Positions 35,063 through 44,216 of a stretch of 55,971 bases of DNA are shown piece after piece. Source of the DNA: Clostridiaceae bacterium (lineage in GTDB: Bacteria > Bacillota > Clostridia > Lachnospirales > Lachnospiraceae). The notes beneath the pieces were generated by a model. That model was not told where the DNA came from and ran no database searches. It worked only from the letters and a program-made list of their open reading frames with translations. The position numbers were made by a program, and so were the translations under genes. Location: assembly GCA_009911305.1 (NCBI GenBank), contig QXXC01000025.1, positions 1 to 55,971 on the forward strand. Direction: 5' to 3'. Positions within the stretch are counted from its first letter, which is position 1; the number at the start of each line of letters is the position of its first letter.

Positions 35063-36046
35063 TCACGAAACAACTTCAGCAAACCACTCTCTGACAGCAG
35101 AAATCGGAACATTCACCATCTTGGCAATGGTCTCTTCTTCCAATCCTATCGTTCGCAGATTGAAAGCCGTCTCCTTGGCCTGCTCCATTCTTCCATAGCC
35201 TTCGCCTTCCCTACGGCCTTCCTCACGCCCTTGCTTCCAACCCTCTCTTAAAATTGTTTTTGCCTCATGTTCAAGAACCTTTCCGCCCATAACTGATTTC
35301 ACCCCTTCCCTGACATGTTCAAATTTCCGGGCAATACTCTCCAGCACTTTGTCCGACATTTCCATAATGATTTTTCTTGTATAAGCACTGATGCTTCCAT
35401 TTCCCAGAAGCTGGTCCAACCGTGCCATAATATCTGCATATTCTGCCTTCAGAATTTCTAACTTATCTTTATCACTATTATACTCCTCGAAACGGCTTTC
35501 ATGTGAAAAGATATAAAACGGAATTAAAAACAGCAGGTTTTTCTCAAAAATTTCTTCTATCCCATATCGCTGGGCCTTCATGACCGGAATATCAAAAGAA
35601 ACAGCGCCACCAGGTGTTGTTATCTCAATTCTCATTTTATCCGGTGTTGACCCGGTACTTCTGAGAAACAGAATTGCTGAACGGGGAATTTCAACTTTAA
35701 GAGTATTCTCGATAATTTCTCCCTGATCTAAGGCAATCTGAGTTGCGTATTCAAAAATTCTTACCAGCATACTGCTGTCTGCCGTGCTCTGACACTCATA
35801 TAGAAATTTCTTTTTTTCCTTACCCACAATTGTGAAACTGCTGTCGGTAATTCGTTTCACTTCCTCCCCATCCTGCTGATTCAGAAAATGTATTTCCGGG
35901 GAAAATACCACCTTCTCATCCCCATTAAAGCATTCATCGAAAACTTCGTTAATGATAGGAATGATCAGCCTGCTACAATCATTCAGCAGTGTGCGGAATA
36001 CATCATCATAGGGGGTATTGACTATCTTACTGTTGATTGTTTTCAT
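35063..36046 (-). CDS. Rpn/PD-(D/E)XK nuclease family putative transposase
   Basis: The 327-residue protein matches the recombination-promoting nuclease family (Rpn). It has the N-terminal TPYDDVFRTLLNDCSRLIIPII, and KKKFLYECQSTADSSMLVRIFEYATQIAL, where the Glu and Gln are part of the PD-(D/E)XK core. The C-terminus has a run REGWKQGREEGRREGEGYGR and a last helix-turn-helix-like segment (LEEETIAKMVNVPISAVREWF), typical of these proteins. Rpn proteins cut DNA and often occur in many genomic copies. GGAGG lies eight bases before the ATG. Sequence composition is more AT-rich than the flanks, consistent with transfer. Confidence 0.85.
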   Translation of the reverse strand: MKTINSKIVNTPYDDVFRTLLNDCSRLIIPIINEVFDECFNGDEKVVFSPEIHFLNQQDGEEVKRITDSSFTIVGKEKKKFLYECQSTADSSMLVRIFEYATQIALDQGEIIENTLKVEIPRSAILFLRSTGSTPDKMRIEITTPGGAVSFDIPVMKAQRYGIEEIFEKNLLFLIPFYIFSHESRFEEYNSDKDKLEILKAEYADIMARLDQLLGNGSISAYTRKIIMEMSDKVLESIARKFEHVREGVKSVMGGKVLEHEAKTILREGWKQGREEGRREGEGYGRMEQAKETAFNLRTIGLEEETIAKMVNVPISAVREWFAEVVS

Positions 36047-36098
36047 TGGACAGACCTCCAGTCTGGCAGGAATCCCTGCTTTTCCTTGCCCATATACT

Positions 36099-36128
36099 AT
36101 TTTACCATAAAAATTCTGTCTGTAGCAA
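36099..36128 (-). promoter_or_regulatory. Promoter for the Rpn-type gene
   Basis: TTGCTA (36128-36123), an 18-bp spacer and TAAAAT (36104-36099). The leader is about 45 nt. Confidence 0.5.
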
Positions 36129-36280
36129 TATCATGCTAAAATTCCTTGAATTTTTCTATATCCCCTGAAACATCCGGGATATTCAACAACAATTCAGGAA
36201 TTGCAGAAAGCGGTTGAAAAAGGATTTGAGGAAAGCTTTCGGAAAACCCCTGAAAAACATTGCGGAAAGCAGATTATGTA

Positions 36281-36313
36281 AACAAAGGCCTCTGAGGAAA
36301 AACCCCAGAAGCC
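36281..36313 (-). terminator. Terminator-like hairpin after rpmF
   Basis: On the minus strand GGCTTCTGGGG-TTTTT-CCTCAGAGGCC (36313-36287) forms an imperfect stem followed by TTTGTT. It lies 44 nt beyond the rpmF stop codon. The gap 36129-36280 holds no supported gene. Confidence 0.5.
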
Positions 36314-36356
36314 CTATGTTTCCTGATTTTTTTCAATTTTGAAGACTTTTCAGATC

Positions 36357-36539
36357 TTAATCTTCAACGCTGACGATCTCTCTCTTATTGTAAGAGCCAC
36401 AAGCCTTGCACACTCTGTGAGGCATCATTAAAGCGCCGCACTTGCTGCACTTTACCAGATTGGGAGCGCTCATCTTCCAGTTAGCCCTGCGGCTGTCTCT
36501 TCTTGCTTTGGAAGACTTATTCTTAGGACAGATAGACAT
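36357..36539 (-). CDS. rpmF: 50S ribosomal protein L32
   Basis: The 60-residue ribosomal protein starts MSICPKNKSSKARRDSRRANW and has two CxxC pairs (CSKCGALMMPHRVCKACG) that bind zinc. Length is normal. It follows the DUF177 gene after two bases, the usual arrangement in bacteria. Confidence 0.97.
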   Translation of the reverse strand: MSICPKNKSSKARRDSRRANWKMSAPNLVKCSKCGALMMPHRVCKACGSYNKREIVSVED

Positions 36540-36541
36540 GG

Positions 36542-37069
36542 TTACACCTCCTTCATTTCGTTAAAAATCTCCTGAAAAACCGACATCCTTGGATCGAATG
36601 GCCCAGTGTCACAGGTACAAGTCCGAAGATTGAGATTTGTACCACATCTATTGCAAATCCCCTTGCAGTCTTCTCTGCACAGGACTTTCATAGGCAGACT
36701 CAATATCAGCTCATTGCAAACCAATTGATCCACATCCAGCTCACAGCCGTTCAAATACGGCTCTCTCTCCTTATCCGTATCCTGCGCCGCCTCACCCTGA
36801 TCCGGAGAAAGCTCCTGATCAAAATGCAGCTCACAGGAAAATGTAACAGGCTCCAGGCATCTGGCGCACGGGGTGCGAAGCGTCACCGCAAGCTCCCCTT
36901 TCATGGAACACCGTTTCCCGCCAAGGCCCGTAAACACAAGCTCAAAGGGCTCTGCCTGTACAATCTCATAGCGGTCAGAGCCAAACGCCACGGACGAAAG
37001 TCCGAACCGGACGGTATATACCTCTCTTTTTCCCTCGCGGGTAAAAAGTTCAGATAAATGAATCAGCAT
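36542..37069 (-). CDS. DUF177 (YceD-like) 23S rRNA accumulation protein
   Basis: The 175-residue protein matches DUF177, the YceD family, which in many bacteria precedes rpmF and is linked to 23S rRNA and ribosome formation. Conserved Cys residues occur in TPCARCLEPV and in CREDCKGICNRCGTNLN near the C-terminus, consistent with a metal site. GGAGAT lies upstream of the ATG at 37069. It is read from a perfect promoter 27 nt upstream. Confidence 0.92.
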   Translation of the reverse strand: MLIHLSELFTREGKREVYTVRFGLSSVAFGSDRYEIVQAEPFELVFTGLGGKRCSMKGELAVTLRTPCARCLEPVTFSCELHFDQELSPDQGEAAQDTDKEREPYLNGCELDVDQLVCNELILSLPMKVLCREDCKGICNRCGTNLNLRTCTCDTGPFDPRMSVFQEIFNEMKEV

Positions 37070-37095
37070 ACTTATCTCCTGATACGCACTTTGAT

Positions 37096-37124
37096 ATTAT
37101 ACAAAGAGGAATGCCTTTTGTCAA
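37096..37124 (-). promoter_or_regulatory. Consensus promoter for the DUF177-rpmF operon
   Basis: TTGACA (37124-37119), a 17-bp spacer and TATAAT (37101-37096) match the full sigma-A consensus. It lies just after the ackA stop codon. Confidence 0.92.
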
Positions 37125-37129
37125 TCCTT

Positions 37130-38320
37130 TTATTTTACAAGCGCCAGCGTCTCTCTTGCGATGGCAAGCTCCTCATTTGTGGGCACTAATAATACCTGCA
37201 CCTTCGAGTCATCTGCGGAAATGACGCGCTCCTCGCCTCTTACATTGTTTTTTTCCGGATCCAGCTTTACGCCAAGGTAGGAGAGGCTGTCGCACACGGC
37301 CTGACGCATCACCTTATTGTTCTCGCCGATGCCGGCCGTAAAGGCGATGGCATCCACGCCGTTCATGACAGCCGCATAGGCGCCGATGTATTTGATCACC
37401 CTGTAGTTGAACGCGTCGAGTGCCAGCTCCGCCCTCTTATTCCCGGAGGCCGCGGCGGCCTCCAAGTCGCGCCCGTCGCTGGATACGCCGGAGATTCCCA
37501 GCATGCCGGACTTCTTGTTGAGCACAGCCGTCATCTCCTCTATGTTCTTGTTTTCCTTTTTGGCAATGTACTCCATAATCGCCGGATCGATGTCGCCGGA
37601 ACGCGTTCCCATCACCAGGCCCTCTAACGGTGTAAGGCCCATGCTGGTGTCCACGGATTTCCCGCCGTTGACGGCGGAAATGCTCGCGCCGTTTCCTAAA
37701 TGGCACACAATGATCTTCATCTGATCATAGGGCTTTCCGGTGATCTCTGCCACACGCTTTGACACATAGCTGTGGGAGGTTCCGTGGAAGCCGTATCTTC
37801 TGACCTTGTAGTTCTCGTAATACTCATACGGAAGGCCGTAAATATAGGCCACCTCCGGCATGGTCTGATGGAAAGCCGTATCAAATACAGCGACCATCGG
37901 CACACCCGGCATCAGCTCTTCGCAGGCGCGGATTCCGATTAAGTTGGCCGGGTTATGCAGCGGGGCTAAGTCGTTGCACTCCTCAATGGCCTTGATGGAG
38001 GCTTCATTGATCAGACAGGACGACGTGAATTTCTCGCCGCCGTGCACCACACGGTGGCCCACTGCTCCCACCTCGGACAGGCTCTTAATCACGCCTGTAG
38101 CTTCATTGGTCAGCGCGCGGATCACGGCGTTGATAGCCTCCGTATGGGTCGGCATCGCGATATCCGAAGTTTCCTTTTGCCCGTTCTCCGGCTGGTAGGT
38201 GAGCTGGCCGTCGATACCGATCCTCTCGCACAGGCCCTTTGCCAGAACCTCCTCTGACTCGGAATTGATTAACTGATACTTTAATGAGGAGCTTCCGCAG
38301 TTGATAACTAAAATATTCAT
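37130..38320 (-). CDS. ackA: Acetate kinase
   Basis: The 396-residue enzyme makes ATP and acetate from acetyl phosphate, the last step of fermentative acetate formation. The start reads [17 protein letters not shown] (phosphate-1 motif), followed by [23 protein letters not shown] and [16 protein letters not shown]-binding elements (FTAGIGENN) are near the C-terminus. AAAGGA lies eight bases before the ATG at 38320, chosen over a longer frame from 38371. It is downstream of pta in the same direction with a stem-loop between. Confidence 0.97.
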   Translation of the reverse strand: MNILVINCGSSSLKYQLINSESEEVLAKGLCERIGIDGQLTYQPENGQKETSDIAMPTHTEAINAVIRALTNEATGVIKSLSEVGAVGHRVVHGGEKFTSSCLINEASIKAIEECNDLAPLHNPANLIGIRACEELMPGVPMVAVFDTAFHQTMPEVAYIYGLPYEYYENYKVRRYGFHGTSHSYVSKRVAEITGKPYDQMKIIVCHLGNGASISAVNGGKSVDTSMGLTPLEGLVMGTRSGDIDPAIMEYIAKKENKNIEEMTAVLNKKSGMLGISGVSSDGRDLEAAAASGNKRAELALDAFNYRVIKYIGAYAAVMNGVDAIAFTAGIGENNKVMRQAVCDSLSYLGVKLDPEKNNVRGEERVISADDSKVQVLLVPTNEELAIARETLALVK

Positions 38321-38364
38321 GGCTGTTTCCTTTCTTTCACACATCGTTCTCTCACAACGCACAT

Positions 38365-38393
38365 CCGCCATGGGCCTTACTCTCCCATGGCGG
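38365..38393 (-). other. Intercistronic stem-loop between pta and ackA
   Basis: CCGCCATGGG (38365-38374) and CCCATGGCGG (38384-38393) form a perfect 10-bp stem with a nine-base loop. There is no T-run, so it is more likely an RNA stability or processing element than a terminator. Confidence 0.7.
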
Positions 38394-38406
38394 CATGTCT
38401 CCTGTC

Positions 38407-39408
38407 TTAAACCATCTGCGCCTGCACGGCGGTCAGGGCAATAACGCCGACGATATCCTCTGCCGAGCAGCCCCGGGATAAGTCGTTGACCGGCCTTGCA
38501 ATGCCCTGCAGCATCGGGCCGTAAGCCTCTGCCTTGGCCAGTCTCTGAACCAGCTTGTACCCGATATTGCCGCAGTCAAGGTTCGGGAAAATGAGCACGT
38601 TGGCGCGTCCTGCCACTTCGCTCCCCCTTGCCTTCGTCCGGGCCACTGCCGGAACGATCGCGGCGTCAAGCTGAAGCTCGCCGTCCAGATCAAGCGACGG
38701 ATACTTCTCGTGGGCGATCTCCGTTGCCTTTACCACCTTGTCAACCAGAGGATGCTTGGCGCTTCCCTTGGTGGAATGGGACAGCATGGCAATGGTCGGC
38801 TTCTCTCCCACCAGGGAGCGGAAGCTCTTGGCGCTGGAATCCGCGATCGCCGCCAGCTCTTCCGCCGTGGGATCCTGATTCAGGCCGCAGTCTGCAAAGA
38901 GGAAGGTGCCGTTGCTGCCGAATTCGCAGTTCGGAACATCCATGATAAAGAAGCCGGAAACAAGCTCCGTCCCGGGAGCTGTCTTCAGGATCTGAAGCGC
39001 CGGCCTTAAGGTATCTGCCGTCGCGTGGCAGGCCCCGGCTACCAGGCCGTCGGCATCCTTTTTCTTAACCATCATAACGCCGTAGGTGATGTAATCCTCT
39101 CTCAGAACTTCCTCCGCCTTTTCAAGGGTCATCCCTTTGTGCTTTCTGAGCTCAAACAGGGTGTTGGCATAGCTCTCAAAATTCGGATCCAGATCCGGAT
39201 CCACAACCTTTAAGCCCGTCAGATCCACTTCCAGCCATCCGGCGCCGTCCATGATCTTCTCTTCCTTGCCGACCATGATCAGATCCGCCGTTCCTTCCTT
39301 TAATACCTGGGCCGCCGCAATCAGCGTTCTCTTGTCCTTGCTCTCCGGTAAAACAATGGTCTGCTTGTCCTGCTTTGCCTTTTCTTTCATCAAATCAATA
39401 AATTTCAT
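38407..39408 (-). CDS. pta: Phosphate acetyltransferase
   Basis: The 333-residue enzyme converts acetyl-CoA and phosphate to acetyl phosphate and CoA, feeding ackA. It has the short single-domain form, with [20 protein letters not shown] near the N-terminus, [35 protein letters not shown], and the closing [15 protein letters not shown] and [20 protein letters not shown]. The start at 39408 follows AAAGGGG; the open frame extends 51 codons upstream without a ribosome site. Promoter at 39533-39561. Confidence 0.97.
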   Translation of the reverse strand: MKFIDLMKEKAKQDKQTIVLPESKDKRTLIAAAQVLKEGTADLIMVGKEEKIMDGAGWLEVDLTGLKVVDPDLDPNFESYANTLFELRKHKGMTLEKAEEVLREDYITYGVMMVKKKDADGLVAGACHATADTLRPALQILKTAPGTELVSGFFIMDVPNCEFGSNGTFLFADCGLNQDPTAEELAAIADSSAKSFRSLVGEKPTIAMLSHSTKGSAKHPLVDKVVKATEIAHEKYPSLDLDGELQLDAAIVPAVARTKARGSEVAGRANVLIFPNLDCGNIGYKLVQRLAKAEAYGPMLQGIARPVNDLSRGCSAEDIVGVIALTAVQAQMV

Positions 39409-39532
39409 GAACCAAAACCCCTTTCCTGAATGTGTAATATACCGCACGCCTCTGGTGTGCGAACCGTAACTGCTGCGCTTCACAGCTATGCCGGACTGTG
39501 GAAATGCGCGCATCCGTGTATCTACTGGTATT

Positions 39533-39561
39533 ATTATATACCACCTGTTTATTGTATACAA
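39533..39561 (-). promoter_or_regulatory. Promoter for pta-ackA
   Basis: TTGTAT (39561-39556), a 17-bp spacer and TATAAT (39538-39533, perfect). The leader is about 118 nt. Just upstream lies the palindromic-looking TTGTTAATTAAATTTTTAAC (39570-39589). Confidence 0.8.
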
Positions 39562-39663
39562 GCCATAATTTGTTAATTAAATTTTTAACAGACAATGGAT
39601 CATTACTATGCATACCCTGCTGTGAACAGCAGATATACATTCTGTTTTCAAGTTAGAGCGTGT

Positions 39664-42300
39664 TTATTTTGACAATAAGGACAAAACCTTGGGCCTTGCC
39701 CCCTTTGTGTATCTAAATTCCAGCGCAAATCGAATGATTTCCGGAAAATAATATTTTTTATCTGACATAATAAAATAACCCTGGTTTTCCAGCCTGGCAA
39801 TTTCTTCTCCGGTTAGCTTGATTTTATCCAATGTAAGCGGCAATACCTTCTCCTCTTCCGGAAAATCCTCAAACGTTTTTAATATCTGATAGACTGCCTT
39901 CATTTCTTCTCTGATTTCTTTATATTTTTCTCTGGAACAGTCGGGAATGGCCTCCCTGATCTGTTTCGGCATAATATACCGGTCCTTATATGGCGGCTGG
40001 CCCTCCGGAAATGTACGGGTGGCAAATTTTAAAAACCTTACAATATCCCTTGCCTGAAGCTGATTTGAAAAATCAGAAAGCGCCGCAATAATCCATCTCG
40101 CTGAATTTGCCTCTCTGGAGTCAAACCTTCCCAGCTTTTTCCCCCATAAAATTTCCAGACGTTCTTCCAGGACCTCCCTGCTCGCCTTCAGAATATCGAT
40201 ATCCTCCCCCAGAGCAGGTTCCGCCTGTTTCGCAATCCAGAGAGCGAGACGAAGCGCTTCCGACGGCGACCATTTCAGCTCATATTTGTGATACTGATTT
40301 TGGAACTGATCAAAATTAATTGCAATTGCTTCTTCCGCCATATCCTTTCTGGCAAAAATAATCATGCCGATATTGCCAGACTGGAGGTTGCGCAATGTAT
40401 TCACCATATTCTGGCACAAAGCACGGATGGCAAATCTCCAGGTTTCCTGCTTCTGAATCTGCAAATCCATGAAGAGGTCTTCCAATCCGTCCACAATGAA
40501 CAAAATCCGTTTGCCCTTTTTCTCCAGATACTGATCCAGCCCGGACAAATCGCTGTAAGCACCGCCCAGCATATCCAGCATCAGCCTTTGCCATATCTCC
40601 ATCCACTCTGTCAGAGATTTCTTCTTTTCGGCATAAGCAGCCAGCTTATTATAATTGCGGTCAACAACATCCGGGCTGATATCAATCTCCGCAAAAGAAT
40701 GGTTGCAATTTTCTATACATACCTGTACCATGGAATGCAACTTTTTGATATTCAGGGAACACACAAGGGGCAAAACAAGCGTTCTTTCTCTGTCTTTTTC
40801 TCCTGCTCCCTCTACTCCGTATACAAAATTTTCCCATGTCATTTTAGAAAGCAATTGCTTATAGATGTAAGTCTTTCCGGATCCCTTCGCGCCTAACACA
40901 ACTAGCTGCGGAACCGTATCTCTAAATTCCCGTACCATCTCCCGTATGGATGCTGTTGCCAGCATATTGGAGGATTCGCTGCCTTCGGCTGTTATTTCCA
41001 TAGACGTGATTTCATACAGCCGGTTTATGGTATTCTTCATATTCTCCGGAGAAAGGGCTCTCTCCCCTGTCTGACAGGCTTCTCCCCTCGTGTTCAGCAT
41101 GCCGTCGGCAATCTGGGCCATGACATCAGAAAGCATCCTCCCCCTCAGCAGGGCGCATATATCCTGAAAATTTCCCAGGGAAGCAAACGCTGAATCAAAC
41201 GGAATCCTGTAAAGATAATCTTCCCTTAAAACATTCATATTCTCCGAATCAAAATCCTGCTCCAGGCTTTTTGCCAGTTCATCTTCCAAACTGCCCACCG
41301 TATCCTCTTCCATTTCCCGGGGAATCATAGTCAGAAGCAATTTGGAATTTAGATGTCCTTTTTCTACCTTGCGCTGTATCTCTTCCAATATAAGCCTTGT
41401 ACCCTTTACAGATTGCATGGAGGTGGAGGAAATAAAGAACTTATTGACCCGGAAGTCAAACAAAAACGGCGCGGAAAACTCTGTGACCCCCGCCCTCAAA
41501 TCAACCAGCACAAGGTCAGCTCCAAGCGCCGACCCTAGCATGGAAAGAAATTCAGTAATGACATATTTATCTTTCTGTACTGCAATGATTTTCTCAGGGC
41601 TTGAATAAATATTCAGCATCTGAGACTTTTCTCTGTATACCGGAAGAAAATAATGTTCAACCTCCAGTTTTTCCGTCATCACTTTGATAACATTTGTCTC
41701 CACAAGCTTTGCAACCTTTTTTACAAAGCTGTCGTTTATATCATGAAAATGCAGCAGCTCCAATACATCAAAATAGCTGATTTTCTCATTGCTCTTCCCC
41801 TGCCCCAACATCCAGGTCAGGCCCGGAGCCTCCAAATCCGCATCAATCACCAATACTTTTTTCTGGTTCCCGTATGCCGCCGATATCTCCCGCACCAGAG
41901 AAATCAGAGCCAGCGTCCGCCCCACGCCGCCTTTATAGGAATGGAATACCGTAACCGGGCTTCCGGATAACTCAGCCGTCTTTGTCTCCCCTTCCTCCTT
42001 CGTAAATATATCTTTAAACAACGGGGACTTTATCGGCTGAACCCGATCGGATTCATCACCTTCTTCATAAATAATGTTCAGCAGCTTTTGATCGAATTCG
42101 ACCATAACTTTTCCATTTGCATATAATTTCCCGAATATTTCCAAAAATACAGCTTCGTTTTCGGCTTCTATATTTCTCTGAGGATCAATATTAACAACAA
42201 TCTCATCGCTGTATACATCAACCCGATTCCACCACACAGGCCACAGATTCCGATTTTTCCTGATTTCAGTCTCAATATCATACCATGTAAACAAACGCAT
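39664..42300 (-). CDS. Two-NTPase-domain protein: KGGVGR-type ParA/MinD-like plus AAA/STAND-like P-loop
   Basis: The 878-residue protein has four parts. Residues 1-115 are an unassigned N-terminal domain. A ParA/MinD-like NTPase follows, with a deviant Walker A KGGVGRT (123-129, Arg where Lys is usual), VIDADLEAPG (151-160) and LVLVDLRAG (264-271). A linker leads to a second P-loop ATPase with Walker A GAKGSGKT (470-477) and Walker B ILFIVDGLEDLF (599-610). A helical C-terminus (about 680-878) could be a sensor or effector-binding region. No membrane segment or known toxic domain is visible. The ribosome site AGGAG overlaps the end of the upstream HEPN-like gene 10 bp away. The gene is visibly more AT-rich than its flanks. 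A role in defence or conflict is an inference from architecture. Confidence 0.75.
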   Translation of the reverse strand: MRLFTWYDIETEIRKNRNLWPVWWNRVDVYSDEIVVNIDPQRNIEAENEAVFLEIFGKLYANGKVMVEFDQKLLNIIYEEGDESDRVQPIKSPLFKDIFTKEEGETKTAELSGSPVTVFHSYKGGVGRTLALISLVREISAAYGNQKKVLVIDADLEAPGLTWMLGQGKSNEKISYFDVLELLHFHDINDSFVKKVAKLVETNVIKVMTEKLEVEHYFLPVYREKSQMLNIYSSPEKIIAVQKDKYVITEFLSMLGSALGADLVLVDLRAGVTEFSAPFLFDFRVNKFFISSTSMQSVKGTRLILEEIQRKVEKGHLNSKLLLTMIPREMEEDTVGSLEDELAKSLEQDFDSENMNVLREDYLYRIPFDSAFASLGNFQDICALLRGRMLSDVMAQIADGMLNTRGEACQTGERALSPENMKNTINRLYEITSMEITAEGSESSNMLATASIREMVREFRDTVPQLVVLGAKGSGKTYIYKQLLSKMTWENFVYGVEGAGEKDRERTLVLPLVCSLNIKKLHSMVQVCIENCNHSFAEIDISPDVVDRNYNKLAAYAEKKKSLTEWMEIWQRLMLDMLGGAYSDLSGLDQYLEKKGKRILFIVDGLEDLFMDLQIQKQETWRFAIRALCQNMVNTLRNLQSGNIGMIIFARKDMAEEAIAINFDQFQNQYHKYELKWSPSEALRLALWIAKQAEPALGEDIDILKASREVLEERLEILWGKKLGRFDSREANSARWIIAALSDFSNQLQARDIVRFLKFATRTFPEGQPPYKDRYIMPKQIREAIPDCSREKYKEIREEMKAVYQILKTFEDFPEEEKVLPLTLDKIKLTGEEIARLENQGYFIMSDKKYYFPEIIRFALEFRYTKGARPKVLSLLSK

Positions 42301-42310
42301 CGCATATCTC

Positions 42311-42739
42311 CTATAATATAGTATGAATCCATTCCGCTATCTTTGCCAGTGTCTTTTCCGCCTTCTCTTCCTCACGCCCATCCTCCGGTGCAGCGCCATA
42401 CCTCCACAGCTCATTAAACTTTTCCGGAGGCGCATAACCTCCTCTTTTTAAACGGATATTTCTCAGGGAATAACTATTTTGCGGATTCAGTTTTTTGAGC
42501 ATTGCGCTTATATTATGCCCTGTCAGCTCCTTTTTCTCATTTCCACAGCACTGCACAAACTCCTCGTATGTATTATTCCCCAAATCTTTCATAAGCAGGC
42601 TTTTCAAACCGCATTCCACAGAATAAAATAAAATTAATCTCCTGGATCTATCATTCCCAGTAGTTTCTTTATACATTTTGTAATGTCTTCGGTAACTGTC
42701 CTGAAACTCCCTTCTTGTGACGTTGATCCTGTTACTCAT
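42311..42739 (-). CDS. HEPN-like small helical protein, partner of the KGGVGR NTPase
   Basis: The 142-residue protein is helical and has LILFYSVECGLKSLLMKDLG, TGHNISAMLKKLNP and a final amphipathic helix (EEKAEKTLAKIAEWIHTIL), a pattern seen in HEPN-type proteins. The usual RNase motif R-x4-6-H is not obvious, so catalysis is not claimed. The start at 42739 is preferred to 42757 because GGGGAG lies ten bases upstream. It is the first gene of a two-gene unit with its own promoter, 10 bp before the NTPase gene. The pairing suggests the two proteins act together; the family call is tentative. Confidence 0.6.
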   Translation of the reverse strand: MSNRINVTRREFQDSYRRHYKMYKETTGNDRSRRLILFYSVECGLKSLLMKDLGNNTYEEFVQCCGNEKKELTGHNISAMLKKLNPQNSYSLRNIRLKRGGYAPPEKFNELWRYGAAPEDGREEEKAEKTLAKIAEWIHTIL

Positions 42740-42795
42740 CTCCCTGTTTCTCCCCATCGCATTCTCACTGGAACATCTGGTATCGCCTCAGTATC

Positions 42796-42824
42796 ATTTT
42801 AATATAGGGTTTGGCCTTTTGCAA
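42796..42824 (-). promoter_or_regulatory. Promoter for the HEPN-like/NTPase module
   Basis: TTGCAA (42824-42819), a 17-bp spacer and TAAAAT (42801-42796). It gives a leader of about 50 nt to the start at 42739. Confidence 0.6.
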
Positions 42825-42957
42825 GCAGAAGGATTCTGCGTTTCAGTCTTTACGCGCCGTTCATTTCCCCTTATAATAGAGCGCAGCAATCCTGATATAA
42901 ATTTTAAAAAACAGTGACACAATCCTTCAAAATCATTCAAAAAAGTGAGATCTCTGC

Positions 42958-44178
42958 ATGAAAATTATTGGCTTTATTACTGAATACAACCCATTCCACA
43001 ACGGCCATCTGTACCACATGGAGCGCTCAAAGGAGCTGACCGGGGCGGACTTCTGCGTTGCGCTCATGAGCGGAAGCTTTGTACAGCGCGGCGAGCCGGC
43101 GGTGTTTGACAAATATGTGCGGACTGAGATGGCCCTGCGGGCCGGCGCGGATCTTGTCCTTGAGCTTCCCGTTGCCTTTTCCACTGCCTCGGCGATGGAA
43201 TTCGCCTCCTTTGGCGTGGCCCTTTTTACAGCGCTTAAAAGCGTGGACTGCCTGTGCTTCGGAAGCGAGCGCGGGAGCCTTGCGCCCCTTGTCCGGGCGG
43301 CCGGCTTCATGGAGCGCGAGACGCCGGAGTTTAAAGAGCTGCTCCTTAAAGGTTTAAAGGAAGGCATGAGCTATCCAAAGAGCCGCAGCCGCGCCCTCTG
43401 CCGCTTAACCCCCTCTCTTGCAGACGAAGAGGAGCCGAATCTTCTCCTCTCCCCGAATAATCTCTTGGGCATTGAATACATCCGGGCCGGGATCCGGCAG
43501 AACAGCCCCCTTGGCTTTGTCACCTTCCGGCGGGAAGGCAGCCATTACCATGAGGACAGGCTTCCGGATGCGTCCTGTTTTCCGTCCGCCTCGGCCCTGC
43601 GGCGGGCGCTCAAAAGCGGGGATACGGATGCGCTCGCACCGTTTATCCCCGCCGCCTGCCTGGACGCTGTCCGGGAGGAAATTCCCCTGTTTGCGGATGA
43701 CTTCTCCTCCCTGCTCAATTACCGGATCCTCTCCGGCTCTTTAAACGATATCGCTGACCTCGCGCCTGAGCTGGAGATGCGCCTGCGAAAAAACGCCTTT
43801 TTTCCCGCCTCCTTCACAGAGCGGATCCGCCAGCTCAAAAGCCGTTCCTTTACGTACAGCCGCATAAGCCGCGCCCTGCTGCACCTGGCCCTTGATCTGC
43901 GGGCCGGCGATGTCCAGGCCTTTAAACAGGCCGGCTACGCCCCCTATGCCCGTATCCTGGGCTTTCGCAGGCAGAGCGCGCCGCTTCTCAGGCATTTAAA
44001 AGAGACCTCGGCCATTCCCCTCCTGACACGGCCCGCGGCCGCAAAAAAAATACTCCCGCCCCTGGCCATGGCCATGCTGGAGCAGGAGATCCGCGCCGCC
44101 CATCTCTGGCAGACGATCCGGCATGAGAAGGGGGGCGAGTATAAAAATGAATATCAGCAGGGGGTGGTGATCCGGTAG
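42958..44178 (+). CDS. tmcAL: tRNA(Met) cytidine acetate ligase TmcAL
   Basis: The 406-residue enzyme activates acetate with ATP and acetylates the wobble cytidine of elongator tRNA-Met. The N-terminal nucleotidyltransferase fold begins MKIIGFITEYNPFHNGHLYH with the HxGH motif (HNGH), followed by MSGSFVQRGEPAVFDKY and LELPVAFSTASAMEFA. Later conserved blocks are LLSPNNLLGIEYIRAG, REGSHYH and SFTYSRISRALLHL. Only a weak GTGAG precedes the start. The stop codon TAG lies within GGTAGAAAACAGCCGG, part of a repeat remnant. The gene is divergent from the NTPase module. Confidence 0.92.
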   Translation: MKIIGFITEYNPFHNGHLYHMERSKELTGADFCVALMSGSFVQRGEPAVFDKYVRTEMALRAGADLVLELPVAFSTASAMEFASFGVALFTALKSVDCLCFGSERGSLAPLVRAAGFMERETPEFKELLLKGLKEGMSYPKSRSRALCRLTPSLADEEEPNLLLSPNNLLGIEYIRAGIRQNSPLGFVTFRREGSHYHEDRLPDASCFPSASALRRALKSGDTDALAPFIPAACLDAVREEIPLFADDFSSLLNYRILSGSLNDIADLAPELEMRLRKNAFFPASFTERIRQLKSRSFTYSRISRALLHLALDLRAGDVQAFKQAGYAPYARILGFRRQSAPLLRHLKETSAIPLLTRPAAAKKILPPLAMAMLEQEIRAAHLWQTIRHEKGGEYKNEYQQGVVIR

Positions 44179-44203
44179 AAAACAGCCGGAGCGTGTCCGA
44201 ACG
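44170..44203. repeat. Remnant of the dispersed repeat at the tmcAL 3' end (copy D)
   Basis: GGTAGAAAACAGCCGG resembles the core GTAGAAAACCGCCGG and is joined directly to AGCGTGTCCGAAC, which resembles AGCGTGTCTGAAAC of copies A and B. The TAG of the core is the tmcAL stop codon. Confidence 0.55.
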
Positions 44204-44216
44204 AATGCGGTTTATT

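Noticed and set aside
36150..36281. Open frame of 43 codons (…IQELQKAVEKGFEESF…) between the Rpn gene and rpmF
   Set aside because: No start codon or ribosome site, and it overlaps the rpmF terminator region. It might be a decayed gene piece, but the evidence is too thin.
39570..39591. Rex-like palindrome TTGTTAA-n8-TTAACAG upstream of the pta promoter
   Set aside because: The usual redox-regulator Rex site has a 4-bp centre; here it is 8 bp, and the region is simply AT-rich.
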